This document shows, one piece after another, positions 54,331 through 64,000 of a stretch of DNA of 64,000 nt; position 1 is the first letter of the stretch; every line of letters begins with the position of its first letter. The notes under the pieces were generated by a model that saw only the letters and a list, made by a program, of their open reading frames with translations, did not search any database and was not told the origin of the DNA. The stretch spans positions 1,426,001 through 1,490,000 of the forward strand of contig NOKP01000005.1 in assembly GCA_002682825.1 (NCBI GenBank). The letters are read 5' to 3'. The position numbers and the translations under genes are program-made. Origin of the DNA: Neonectria sp. B-13. Lineage: Eukaryota > Ascomycota > Sordariomycetes > Hypocreales > Nectriaceae.

Positions 54331-56182
54331 ATGAGGGCAAAACTTCTGGTTCACTTGATTGCATACTTGCCGGGCCTGGCTTTTGGTGATACCTCATCCA
54401 CCATAGCGCCAATAGGATGCCGGAAATTGAGTTCAGATCACGACTGGCCTGCTCCTGAGGTCTGGAAAGCCGCCATCCCGGGCGTGATCCGTCAGAATGG
54501 TAGCGATGCTCATGGGGGTCTTCCAAATTACCGTCTACGAGCCGAGAGGGCTTCTGATGTTCAGGCGGCTGTGCGGTTCGCCTCGAAGCACAACATCCGC
54601 CTTTCTGTCATCACCACAGGTCACGATCAGCTGGGCCGAAGCGACGCGGGATCTGGACTTATTATTGACCTGTCTTTAATGAACAAAGTCAATGTTCTCG
54701 AGTCGTTTTCCCCAACTAAGAAAGGTGCTGCTAGTCCTGAATACGCCATTGGAGCACCAAATGTGGCTGTACCGAAGGACGGGGTTCAGGCTGCTGTCAC
54801 CTTTCATCCTGGTGTAACTGGCCTTGCTCTCAACTATGCAGTCCACCCATCGGGACTCTTTACCACCAGTGGAGCGGCCGGTATGAATATCTTCTTTGCA
54901 GACCGCTTTACCTGAGAACTAATTGCATCGCAGCTGGGGTTGCTGTTGCCGGAGGATGGGGCCAAAATGGTGGCTACGGTCCAATGACTGCCCAGTACGG
55001 TCTCGGGGTTGACCAATGGCTTGAAGCAAAGATCGTCACTCCGGATGGCAAGCTTAGAGTGGCAAACAGCGTGTCTAATCAAGATCTCTTCTGGGCCATT
55101 CGCGGAGGTGGCGGAGGGACATTTGGCGTTGTTGTTGAAGCTACCTGGAAAGCTCATGTCGCCGTTCCCATGACTGGTTACAATTGGTATATCAACTCGA
55201 CGATCACAGGTCCAGATGCACTGGACCTCGACACTGGTAGAACTCCACTCAGTGACGCGATGCAATATCTGTTGGGAGAGTTGCCCAGTCTACAGGAGCG
55301 GGGCGTAAGCGCCTTCATTTATGTAGACATCAGCCACGTCAGGTGCTACGCTGTCCACCCAGGCAATGCCTCAGGAATATCCGAAGCCAACGCAGTTTGG
55401 GGGCCGATTCTGACCAAGATGCAGTCTTTTCCGAACATTAAGCCATTCCAAACCAAGCCATACAACTTCGACAATTACAAAGACTTCTTCGTCACAACAT
55501 ACGGACCTCTCGCTCCTGAGACTAGCCCAAAAGTCCAACCAAGAAACCACGGAATATATCCATACGATAGCCGTCTCCTGGCTCCTGAGCATCTTCGGGA
55601 TCCAGACATCATGAACGCATTAGGAGGGGCTGAAGGAACTTATGGAGTACTTATGACTGCGCCGGGTCAATCGCAAGGCTCTGGTGAGGACACCTCGGCA
55701 AACCCTGGGTGGAGAAGGGCAGTAGTCCACCTTGTTGCTGCTCCAGACGCCACCAGGCTCCGAAAGCTTGCTCCAGATATGGGCGCATATATCAATGAGG
55801 TATGCTAGACCTTGAGCTCCGCTGCAACTATATTGGACTAACGCGTCATCTACAGGCGAGCCTCAAGGAAGAAAATTGGACACAATCCTTTTGGGGTGCC
55901 AATTACGCTAGACTTTCGGCAATCAAATCGAAATATGACCCGAGAATGCTGTTTTGGCAGACTCCTGGAATCAATGCTCACCACATGCAATCCATTGGCG
56001 GGCGAGCATGCCTAGTTCTTCCTCCCCCGTTAACTCCCCCAACAATACCGCCTACAAACGATCGAGTCGCTCCTGCAGATCCGGTGGCAGACGCGCAATT
56101 CCTGTTCGGTTCACTAGAGTTGATTGGTGCAACATACCCGGTCCCGGGCACCCAGATTGGGTTGCAGTCTAAATCTGGGTAG
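54331..56182 (+). CDS. Secreted FAD-linked oxidase, berberine-bridge-enzyme-like
   Basis: Three exons, 54331-54880, 54934-55799 and 55856-56182 (introns 53 and 56 nt), give 580 aa. A signal peptide (about 1-19) precedes the FAD_binding_4 domain. The flavin-attachment His is H98 in TTGHDQLGRS. GLIIDLSLMNKV, VTFHPGVTGLAL, AGGWGQNGGYGPM and LFWAIRGGGGGTFGVVVEATWK follow in the family order. The C-terminus has the BBE motif NWTQSFWGANYARLSAIKSKYDP, then LFWQTPGI, and an extra Pro-rich tail of about 60 residues. The Cys that gives a second flavin bond in some members (GWC) is Gly here, so a single covalent link is expected. It is an extracellular oxidase of carbohydrates or secondary metabolites; the substrate is unknown. 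Confidence 0.94.
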
Positions 56183-56493
56183 GCATGTCTGTTAGAGGAG
56201 ATATGAAAGTCAGGCCCTACTCGAATAGAAAAGGCCAAAATAGGCACCGTGTCATGCCTTGGTCCAATTATAGCCTTTAGATTTCCAGCCTTATCTGGAA
56301 AACGAAAATAGGGTATGTCTTTAAATTGAATTGCTTAGCTGAAATGGAGAACAGACTTTAGTCCCTCAAAAGAATATTGTAATAATAAATTAAATTAGGA
56401 AGAATTACCTGTTTTTAAGTTGTACAATTAAATGACTGTTTAAGATAGTAGAACCTGGGTGAATACACCCTTATACATATCACAACTCAGCCA
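56183..56493. other. Convergent spacer between the FAD oxidase and WW-domain genes
   Basis: No gene is recognised. The spacer is AT-rich (56340-56450), consistent with two transcript ends. Confidence 0.5.
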
Positions 56494-57854
56494 TTAAGAC
56501 CACTTAGCAAGTGGATTCCACGGGAGGCGTATCGTGCCCCCGTCCCTACAGTATACAATCCCAACACCTCCAGTCTCAGTCCTGTAATAGCAGACCAGCG
56601 TCTTGGGTTCCCAATTCCAAAATCCGCCGGCTCCGAAAACCGCACCTGAGCCCTCCATCTCGCCGTCCTTTTCTAACTGCTCCAGCCTCGGTGCTCTATG
56701 AAATGTTGTCAGGCTAGTTTATTTTATTTAGGATGGATAGGTACTCACGTTAAAGGATTCTCAAGACCCCACACGCAAGCAATAATGCGGGACGGCGGAG
56801 GCTGACAGAACTCCATCCGCTTTCTTGAGATAGCCTCGTTCTTGATATCGATATTGGACATGCTTGTTCTGTGCTGTGTTAGCCAAAAAGTAAGTCTGCC
56901 TTCAGCCGATGGGGGATACCAACTCGGCTGCGAGAAGCTCCATCGGTCGATCACCGTACGAGTACACGACGTTGAACATCTTTCGTTCTACTTCAGGCCA
57001 CGGGTCCCCAAGTTTTTCGACCAGTGTATCTCCTGTTAGTGTCAGTGTCTGCTGCGGGGTAACGAGGCTCTTGACTATCTGTGTGACGTCCTTGTCCGCA
57101 AATACGGCGCCATGTATGTGCAGCGGCGGCGCGCTGTGAGATGTGAAGGCGCCTATCGCACCGGCAGCTGGACTATGTACTCCTTCATGGTGATGAGGCG
57201 GGGGAAACATGGCATCAGGAGCTACCCCAGACGTGTCATCACCGGCGAAATGACCGTAGTTCTGACCTGCAGGTGCGGGTTGTCCATAATACGACGGTGT
57301 CTGAGATTGGGTTCCTTGGGGTCCAGGCCCATATACTGGGTACGAAAAATGCACATGGGTTTGTGGCGGCGGTGGCGACGGCTGGTGATGCTGCTGCGGC
57401 TTGTTTCCAAAGCGACCAAGTAGCTTGGCGCCAATGGCACTTGCGCTGGCCTTTGCAATCTTGCCAAACCCATGGTGGTGATGCTCTTGGGTCTTGTGCC
57501 CGAAAGCCGAACCGGCCAGGTAACCACCGCCCAGGGCAAGGGCGGTTGTGCCCATGCCGCGATCCCCGTCCTGAACGGGTGGATCAGCCGCGAGAGGGTA
57601 TGAAGGTTGGTCGAGGGGAGGGGAGTATTCCGGCCGTTCTGGTGGAGCGGTTGGGCACTCCCATTGCGTCGCGCCGGTAGCAGTGAAGACGTAGAACCTA
57701 GGCGATAAATGTTATCCACAGTCCGGTGGTATAGAGCTGACTCTACTTGCCATGCGCTGTGATCAAGGCTCCAATAAGCTTGCCATCCCGGTGGCACAGG
57801 TGGCGGAGCGGTCCCTGGAGCGGCCCCTGGAGATGGTAGACTTGGAGTTGACAT
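56494..57854 (-). CDS. WW-domain protein with a conserved fungal C-terminal domain
   Basis: Minus-strand exons 57854-57751, 57697-56920, 56873-56749 and 56695-56494 give 402 aa. The first intron begins GC (GCAAGT...TAG); only this donor restores the WW text PPGWQAYWSLDHSAWFYVFT, ending GATQWECP. The WW domain (residues about 22-50) binds Pro-rich ligands. A Gly/Ala-rich hydrophobic patch (TTALALGGGYLAGSAF) and a His/Pro/Gln-rich region follow. The second half has DKDVTQIVKSLVTPQQTLTLTGD and DPWPEVERKMFNVVYSYGDRP. After two more introns the C-terminus is SRIIACVWGLENPLT and VCYYRTETGGVGIVYC. Without the last two exons it would stop at residue 299. It is probably an adaptor protein; its partners are unknown. 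Confidence 0.78.
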
Positions 57855-58723
57855 CTAAGTATGGTAACTGTCCTATAAGTGGTCGATGATAGTTTAAAGA
57901 GGGTTAAGCAAACTGGGTACTCGGTGGTGTAGGAGGATTAAGTGTTGAGATGGATTTAAGAGGAGGAAGATGAGCAGGCAGAGTCGATATCGCCCCCGGG
58001 GAGCCTAATAGTCAGCCCAGTGTTGGATATTGACGACTGCGCCAGCCGCAAAAGTGCAGGATACCATACAATAGAAACCAGTGACATCTGTGGGCGTCGT
58101 AGCCTGGAGCCCGAGCGAGGTCGATTGGCCGAGTGTGCTTCGGTACTTGCCGCTGGTGCGGTTGTAGTGTCGAGCGGGGGTTGTAGAAGAGAGGTCTGGA
58201 CCAGTAAGATGACGGCAAAGGTTATAGGACTCGCCCTCATCCATTTTTATGATTCATTTTTAGCGTCGCTGGCGCCTGTGGCTGCCGTTGAGTATCCGAA
58301 TACCCGGCCAGGCCAGGTATCTACGCTAAGTTAAGACTGTGCCTTTTCAGCGCCAGACGCAGTGGCCGGTCTCAGACGGAGCTTCGGATGCTGGTGCCTG
58401 CCAAGCCGGCCCCGCTTCCAAGCCGCAAGCCGGAAAGAGGACGAGGGACACTAAAGAAAGGAGGCATTAGGTTGGCCCTGGTTTGATTTGTCTGTTTCTT
58501 AACTGCTAATTCCTTATCAATTTTGAAACTTGAATATCCAACCTCCCTATATCCAATCATCACTCGAAATTGAGTCAGCCCTGTGTCTGCCCGCAACTCA
58601 ACCCTAACCTGCTTTCCCTGTTTGCTGTCCAGATTCCTTCACACTTTGATATCTTGTCTTGTAAAGTCGACTTCATCTGACCCAACTTCTCAACTGACCA
58701 ATGCTTGACTGAGTCTGGTTCCG
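57855..58723. other. Upstream region of the WW-domain gene
   Basis: Two overlapping minus-strand frames (57956-58240 and 58005-58244) and one plus-strand frame (58020-58334) are open but mutually exclusive and lack motifs. One has a signal-peptide-like start (ITFAVILLVQTSLL). I do not call a gene. Confidence 0.4.
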
Positions 58724-59740
58724 CTACAACCAGGGCGATGTCATATTTGGGCCGCTCAGGTAAACATTGATCTGCATGGCCTGGAGCTCGCCATTGTAGT
58801 ACTGGAGCACTTCAAGAGTTTCACCAGTGGCGCCGGCGGGAGACAGCATCGACACATTACCCTGGGCTTTCATTTCCTCCATCCACGCCTCCTGCACTTC
58901 CTGCGGCGCACTCATCGAGTTCGGGATGAAGGCGGAAACATTTGCGTAGGGGTAGACGGTACCCGGAATTATGCCGCTGGTCACCACGAAGCCCAACTCC
59001 TCGTCGATGACCAGGGCCACTCGTGCGTTCGTGTCGGTGGGGTGGCTGTCGGGCCAGCTGCAACCGAGCGGCGTGCTCGAACCGTTTGAGTAGGTCCCGG
59101 TATCGATGATTTTCCCGCCCGATTCGGTGAACCGGCACTCGTCGGCGACGGTGACGGTGAAGCTGCTGGACGTGGCGAAGAGGGCTTCACTCAGGGCCCA
59201 CAACGTTTCGCGGCTCGCCTTCGTCCGATTAGCCGGTGGCGACATCAATGGCCCATAGTTGGTCGCAGCTTCCGCGGCCGAGAAGGTGAAGCCGTGGTCG
59301 CCGCGGGAGCGGTTGATGAACAGCTCTAGCTCAGTGATCTCCTGGTCGACCACCTTGACTCGGCCTCGAAGGACTGCTTCCGTCGCATCGTTGCCTTCAC
59401 TGATTGCCAGGGCGAAATACGCCGTCCCGTTCGTGACGTCGATTGCCAGCAGGCTGGGCGGGCCTGCCTTGGTGACGGTGCGCCATGAAGTCATCATGGC
59501 GAGGGCTGCCGGGTGCGAGTTTTCAGTCGCCTTGTAGAACTGTGCCAACGGCAAGGTGTATGGGTCATTCGCCACCATGGAATCCAGGATCTGGGTAACC
59601 ATGGCCGTCATGCACTCCCGGTTGCAGTCGGTGTTCGAGCTGCACGACAAACTCCTGTCGACCAAACGGTTGGCAGGCATTGCGGACCCCGCCACCGCGA
59701 GGACCAAGACTGCCGCTGCTTTCATAAACATATGTTTCAT
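58724..59740 (-). CDS. Secreted protein, DUF8021-like
   Basis: This is a single exon of 338 aa on the minus strand. A signal peptide (about 1-20) is followed by CNRECMTAMVTQILDSMVANDP and LPLAQFYKATENSHPA, then a run of beta-strand-like segments (AYFALAISEGND, VLRGRVKVVDQEITELELFI) matching the fungal domain of unknown function I recall as DUF8021. Several N-glycosylation sites (NGT, NRS, NRT, NGS, NVS, NMT) support secretion. The second half (VALVIDEELGFVVTSGIIPG, VSAFIPNSMSAPQEVQ) repeats a similar strand pattern, suggesting an NTF2-like or tandem-domain fold. The function is unknown. The lack of introns is usual for fungal secreted proteins. Confidence 0.82.
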   Translation of the reverse strand: MKHMFMKAAAVLVLAVAGSAMPANRLVDRSLSCSSNTDCNRECMTAMVTQILDSMVANDPYTLPLAQFYKATENSHPAALAMMTSWRTVTKAGPPSLLAIDVTNGTAYFALAISEGNDATEAVLRGRVKVVDQEITELELFINRSRGDHGFTFSAAEAATNYGPLMSPPANRTKASRETLWALSEALFATSSSFTVTVADECRFTESGGKIIDTGTYSNGSSTPLGCSWPDSHPTDTNARVALVIDEELGFVVTSGIIPGTVYPYANVSAFIPNSMSAPQEVQEAWMEEMKAQGNVSMLSPAGATGETLEVLQYYNGELQAMQINVYLSGPNMTSPWL

Positions 59741-62700
59741 TATTGCTGTGAATGATGTTGGCTTTCAAAGTAAAGCAGCCAAAGCTTAAGAGAGGACGCG
59801 GATAGTTTCGAGGTCGAGCTGGGAAATCGACAGGAGTGAGTTACCAAGTACGAGTTTGATACAGAACAAAGCTCCAGATTCAGGAATACCACAGCTGATA
59901 TATATAATCACAGCAGCCTCGCGCAAACAAGTATATGGTTGATATGGCAAGTGTAGTCAGGCCGGCTCAAGCGCTTACCCCTAGTGACTACCGACCCCAG
60001 CTTTCCCGCCAGCCTACCAGCGTGGAATGCGGGGAAGCTGCAGAACAACAAGGGATAGTCTAATCTACCTGCAGCTCCTCGGCCGCCTGGATTCGAACCA
60101 TAGCTTCCCCGCGTTTCCCGAAGATTAGTCTCTGCCCACATGCCGAAATCCTGGATCAGCACGGTAATTATCACACCCCAGTCTTTTGACAAGACTAGCG
60201 CAGGTTGATGACCACACGAATCTCTTCTCTTTTGCCTTGTCAGGGCAAAAAATAGGCTAGGGTGTAGATTTCCGGGCTCATGGTTATCGTTAGATAATTT
60301 TCTGGCCTGATGGCTGAGAAGCTCTCCAGATGCAAGCCAAGATTCTTTAATCGAGTTGCTCAGTTCACCAAGAGGGATATAATTGATATCATCGGAAGAA
60401 ATAAGAAAATGCCCACCCCACTTGTAACCAATCCAGGTTGCTCATTCACACGATCTGTAATACTTTGGACACTTTACGGCCCCGCCTCCAACCATCACGG
60501 CCCCACCTGCAACATAAGTTTAGCAGGGAACCGCCATGCACTACTTTACTTACTACCCGGGTTTTCGGCGAGAAATTCCTGGAACATTACGCGTCAGGCA
60601 AACCGGGTTCCGTGAAGACTAAATGAACCATGGCCGCGTATGCTATTACGACAATACATTCATTCCCATGCGGAAGGTGGAGAGTCTTCTCCAGTTAGGC
60701 TAACCAAATTCACCAAATATGGTCCGCGGCTATCGTCCAACACACGTCACATGTAGCTACACTACTCTGATATTATCTTGGCCCGCATCGGCTTGTGGAG
60801 CTGGGGGCTAGATAAAGCACTTCTGTTCGGGACGTGGTTCGGCACGGCTTCGTGGCCCCACGGCTCCTTGTTTTCACAGTTCCTATACCCCGCTCAACGA
60901 CAGTTCAACTTCTAAGTTCTCTTTGAACCGCTTCATCTTAACCGCGACTCAGCTAAGAGATTTTCCGGTTCCTAGTACTGACGCCACCCGAAAACAGATC
61001 TTAGCCGATGTCCTCTTTTCAGCGAGATGTTCATCACAATGTGGGAAAGAAGAGGCCCTGAAGTGAGAAGATCTTGTCCTTCGAGGATGAAATACCGGTT
61101 GTGAGGCTTTACTTCTTAAATCCCCATCCCTCGAGAGACATCGAATAACAGCTCTGTGCGCCTCGATATAGTATCACTAAAGATAATCCCATCTATTTAC
61201 CAGTCCCAACATTTGCCAGTAATGAGAAGTCAACTTTAGAAATCATCACTCTTTATTATACTTTGGACTATATCTACGCTTACACTCTAGAGCTTATCAA
61301 TATACCTATATTGGATAAAAGGATATCAATAGCATCCTCTGAAGAGGTTAAAGCTACACTCACTTGTGTCGAGCACCTCGGAATCCTCAATGAGATCAAA
61401 GCTCTCATGACTTATTTGCCTTACTATGACCCAACTGATCGTCACGATTGGGAGATCAATGAGCCCTAGAGCTAACGGGAGAACATTATGTTTAAGTCAG
61501 ATGACGCGGCGCGTGCGGACCACTCGCGAGGGCACCATCTGCTTTGATATATAATGCTGATCGTGCTCTCACCGGCGAAGAGTGCAGTATTGTGATGCCC
61601 ACTAATGTGGCGGTATTTGCAGAGCCGGTATTTACTTCTTGTCTCTGTCCGCTGTGAGCTGTGCATTGTGTCTGTAAGTTGCCGAGGGTTGGAATTTGGA
61701 GTTGATGGCGCGCTTATGAGACTGGCAATATCAGATGAGTGGCACTGGCTCCCCGTCGTAACGGATTTTGTCCCACTCGATACGGAAATGGCATTGAGAA
61801 ACTTTGGCTGCTACTAGTAGCCGCCTGTGGCTATGTGGGATGTTATTCTTAGTGGCAGCTACTAATAGCTCTTGTAGTATGGCAGCAGCTACCGGTGGCT
61901 CGGGCATCTAGGTCAGCAAGGGGGACCTTGAAAATCAAGGCGAAACATGTTAAGCAGCAGATACTATTCCAACATCTTATGCGCCAGCTCCGCTCCATCC
62001 TTACTACACGATATAACTAGGATCTCTTTATCTATGCTTCACCTGACCTGACACACACGTAATAATAATGGCGGGTTAATCATGGTAGGGGTTGAATGAT
62101 TAAACTGCCTCGTATGATGGTCTTACTAAGGGGTATAGGGTAGGTTTAAGGTATGAGGTGCTTAATCAAGTATATCAGGACGCCAAAGTGAACAATGTAG
62201 GTCACGGTTTGGTAATGATGAAGAGGTAGTTTTGATGTAACTACGTGTTTTAATAGCGAAAAAGTGTAGAGCTAACCTGATGTGCCAAAAGGGCGGTATA
62301 TGAAGGGTAGTGAGTTTATGATTATTCCACCGGTTGTAACTGCCTAGTCCAACCCGGGCCGTGACACCAGGAGGAGTCCAAATTAAACTATTTTCTTCCA
62401 TAAATAAAGGTGCAGTTCACTGGAACCTTAATTGTGACTTTTAACGGGAAGCCAACTGGCCCAAGCAAGCTTTAATACATGCTTCTGCGACCATGAGTAT
62501 TTGAGCATGAAGTTTCCCTAGCACAGTGCCATGGATTGACTGTTCTGGAAATAATTCTTAAGTACGTAATCTATCCAGTTAAATCGCGTCTTGTCTAGTG
62601 GTGAGGTTAGCACTGCGTTATCTGGGCTGGGACTAAAACGGCAGTCAACTGCACTGCGTTGAGCCAAGCCAAAACAATAGTGTACTTATTCAGTGCTGAG

Positions 62701-63197
62701 AATGTGGAATTGAAGTGGAGACTTCCCCCACTCATCCAATGGTTCTTACCCACGACTCGCTCAGGGGTCTCCCCTCGTACGACAACCGTAGAAACTCGAC
62801 AATAACGGACAAGCGTAGCTCATACGACACCCCATAGATAGCAACAACTAACCCGATCTGACTAGACGCCCAGCTTCTAGCGAATGAAAGCCTCCAGTGC
62901 AGTGCTGCCATGGCGCTATTGTTGAGTCAATACGGTAGGTCGGACACAAAGAAAACAGGACATTGTGGAAATTCGGAGAGACTGGTGCTAACATACTTCA
63001 CCAAACATTGGTGACGAACTGCTAGTGAGCCTCACTGGGGGGCTTTTCAGCTCATGCTGCCAAGTAATTAGGATACCGCATACTTACCTCATATGGCTTT
63101 GACTGATGAACCGCCCAAGATACTTAGCAAGGCTCTGGTCACCAAGAAACCACAATCCCTTCTTCAGTGCCATTGCTTCTTGTCAGACCTGTCTAGT
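59741..63197. other. Gene-poor 3.5-kb stretch
   Basis: No gene is supported. Open frames near 60310-60615, 61263-61469 and 61605-61817 are short and lack motifs. The interval has AT-rich blocks (61160-61330) and looks like decayed or non-coding sequence. The left end is the promoter of the DUF8021-like gene, and the right end that of the last secreted protein. Confidence 0.5.
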
Positions 63198-64000
63198 ATG
63201 CGTTTCCTCACCGTCCTCGCAGCGGCCTTGCCGCTGGTTTCTTCTATACCAACCGATTCCAAGCCATCGTTTAACCCTCCCCTCGAATCTCTCGAAAAAC
63301 GGAGCGAACTCTCTTGTGGCCTCGTTGGATACGATCAAGACTCCCCGGCTCCATTTTTGACTAAGGAGTCCAGATGCATTGTAACCAGCTGTCCGGAGCT
63401 CTGCAAGAGCACGCAGGATTGCCAGAGCTATTCTGTTAGCAACAGAGGATGCTCCCTGTATTCTGCAGTCGTAGCAGGGAATTTCCAAGCTGACGATGAC
63501 TCTCCCTTCACATTCTACGACAAGGATTGTTCCCAGCTCGACTCTCCAGAGGGCTATCGTCTGCGTTTGGAAGCCGACGGTGTGTTGTTCGGCTACGTTT
63601 CCAACTACTTCAACGGATTTGGGGAACACATCAATGCCGACATATCGAGCGCACTGAGAGTTGGATACACAGCATCGGCTTCCGGAGCTACCCAACTGGA
63701 CTTGATTTACAAGAACTCTGCCGATTTTGTAGATCTCACACACCTTTCTGCCATTGTGGGATTTTCGAGCACCGACAGCAATTTCAAAACCGGTTCATAC
63801 AAGTAACTACACAGCGCTCTGGCAGTTTCTTCGTTCCTATGCTAATTCCGTCGTGCACAATAGTTACGCGTACCTTGGTGCTTCAGCCGGTAGTAAGTAT
63901 TTCCAACACTTCCGTTTTCCTTGCGTAGCTCTGACAGTCTCTAGCGGCACCGGGAAGTACTCCACAATCGGGAACAGACAATTCCTTCACTAGGAAAACT
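63198..64000 (+). CDS. Secreted protein with a PAN-like segment, frameshifted and truncated by the window edge
   Basis: The start at 63198 gives a clear signal peptide (MRFLTVLAAALPLVSS) and a KR processing site at about residues 35-36. A Cys-rich segment follows (CIVTSCPELCKSTQDCQSYSV, CSLYSAVVAGNF, FYDKDCS), a PAN/apple-like pattern comparable with the 139-aa protein at 25818. The first frame stops at 63806 after KTGSYK, but the adjacent frame continues with NYTALWQFLRSYANSVVHNS and YAYLGASAG, then a GT...AG intron (about 63902-63954) and a Ser/Thr/Pro-rich stretch to the window end. No reasonable intron reconciles the frames, so a one-base insertion near 63795-63800 or a sequence error is likely. 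The gene continues to the right. Confidence 0.7.

Noticed and set aside
57956..58334. Possible small secreted protein upstream of the WW-domain gene
   Set aside because: Three conflicting frames on both strands compete, and none has Cys pattern, splice or promoter support.
60059..60115. Minus-strand GGTTCGAATCC, a perfect tRNA B-box-like string
   Set aside because: Neither a T-arm stem nor an acceptor stem or A box can be folded around it; it is treated as a chance match.
62590..62660. TTGTCTAGTGGTGAGG, resembling the D-arm/A box of a tRNA
   Set aside because: No matching T-loop or acceptor stem follows. At most it is a decayed tRNA fragment.

Overview
The window is nuclear DNA of a filamentous ascomycete, most likely a Sordariomycete. 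The evidence is short GT-AG introns (about 46-121 nt) with CTAAC/CTGAC-type branch points, three Zn2Cys6 regulators, many intron-poor secreted proteins, and gene families typical of such fungi (CAS1-domain membrane protein, berberine-bridge-type oxidase, PL11 lyase, F-box, NACHT-ankyrin remnant). There are no operons, no CRISPR array and no convincing tRNA or rRNA gene. I found 21 complete or nearly complete protein genes, one gene running off the right edge, and several decayed relics. Exon joins were placed by hand from reading frame, splice consensus and family motifs.

Layout. 0-7.5 kb: an Ecl1-type small zinc protein, a membrane-anchored RING-H2 protein and a ten-exon P-type ATPase of the Na,K-ATPase-like group. 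8-18 kb: an intronless APH-fold kinase-like gene, an isochorismatase-type hydrolase, a Zn2Cys6 factor, a LURP-one/tubby-like protein and a seven-exon secreted protein of unknown family. 18-21.7 kb: gene-poor, with a NACHT/ankyrin (NLR-like) pseudogene. 21.7-28.4 kb: a CAS1-domain acyltransferase, a small Cys-rich secreted protein and a PL11 rhamnogalacturonan lyase. 29.6-43.3 kb: regulators beside enzymes: a zinc-independent MDR reductase divergent from a Zn2Cys6 factor, an F-box protein divergent from a P450, and a secreted TAP-like hydrolase divergent from another Zn2Cys6 factor. 44.8-50.9 kb: a large triple-AAA+ protein of CbbX/SpoVK type and a fungal_trans-like regulator without a zinc finger. 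54-60 kb: a secreted FAD oxidase, a WW-domain protein and a secreted DUF8021-like protein. 59.7-63.2 kb: gene-poor. 63.2 kb to the end: a secreted protein interrupted by an apparent frameshift.

How the genes might work together. Nothing here is a classical secondary-metabolite cluster, because no PKS, NRPS, terpene synthase or DMATS core is present. The repeated arrangement is a binuclear zinc-cluster regulator next to, and twice divergent from, an enzyme gene. This suggests small local regulatory modules. The secreted set (PL11 lyase, TAP-like hydrolase, BBE-like oxidase, two Cys-rich proteins, two orphan secreted proteins) fits a plant- or litter-associated lifestyle (inference).

The observations most worth a second look are: a four-copy TGTACGAAC-type motif array in the TAP-hydrolase/Zn2Cys6 divergent promoter; the stepwise loss of catalytic residues across the three AAA+ modules; non-canonical cation-site residues in the P-type ATPase; a GC-AG intron that splits the second Trp codon of the WW domain; and a CAS1-family protein whose SGNH Asp appears displaced.
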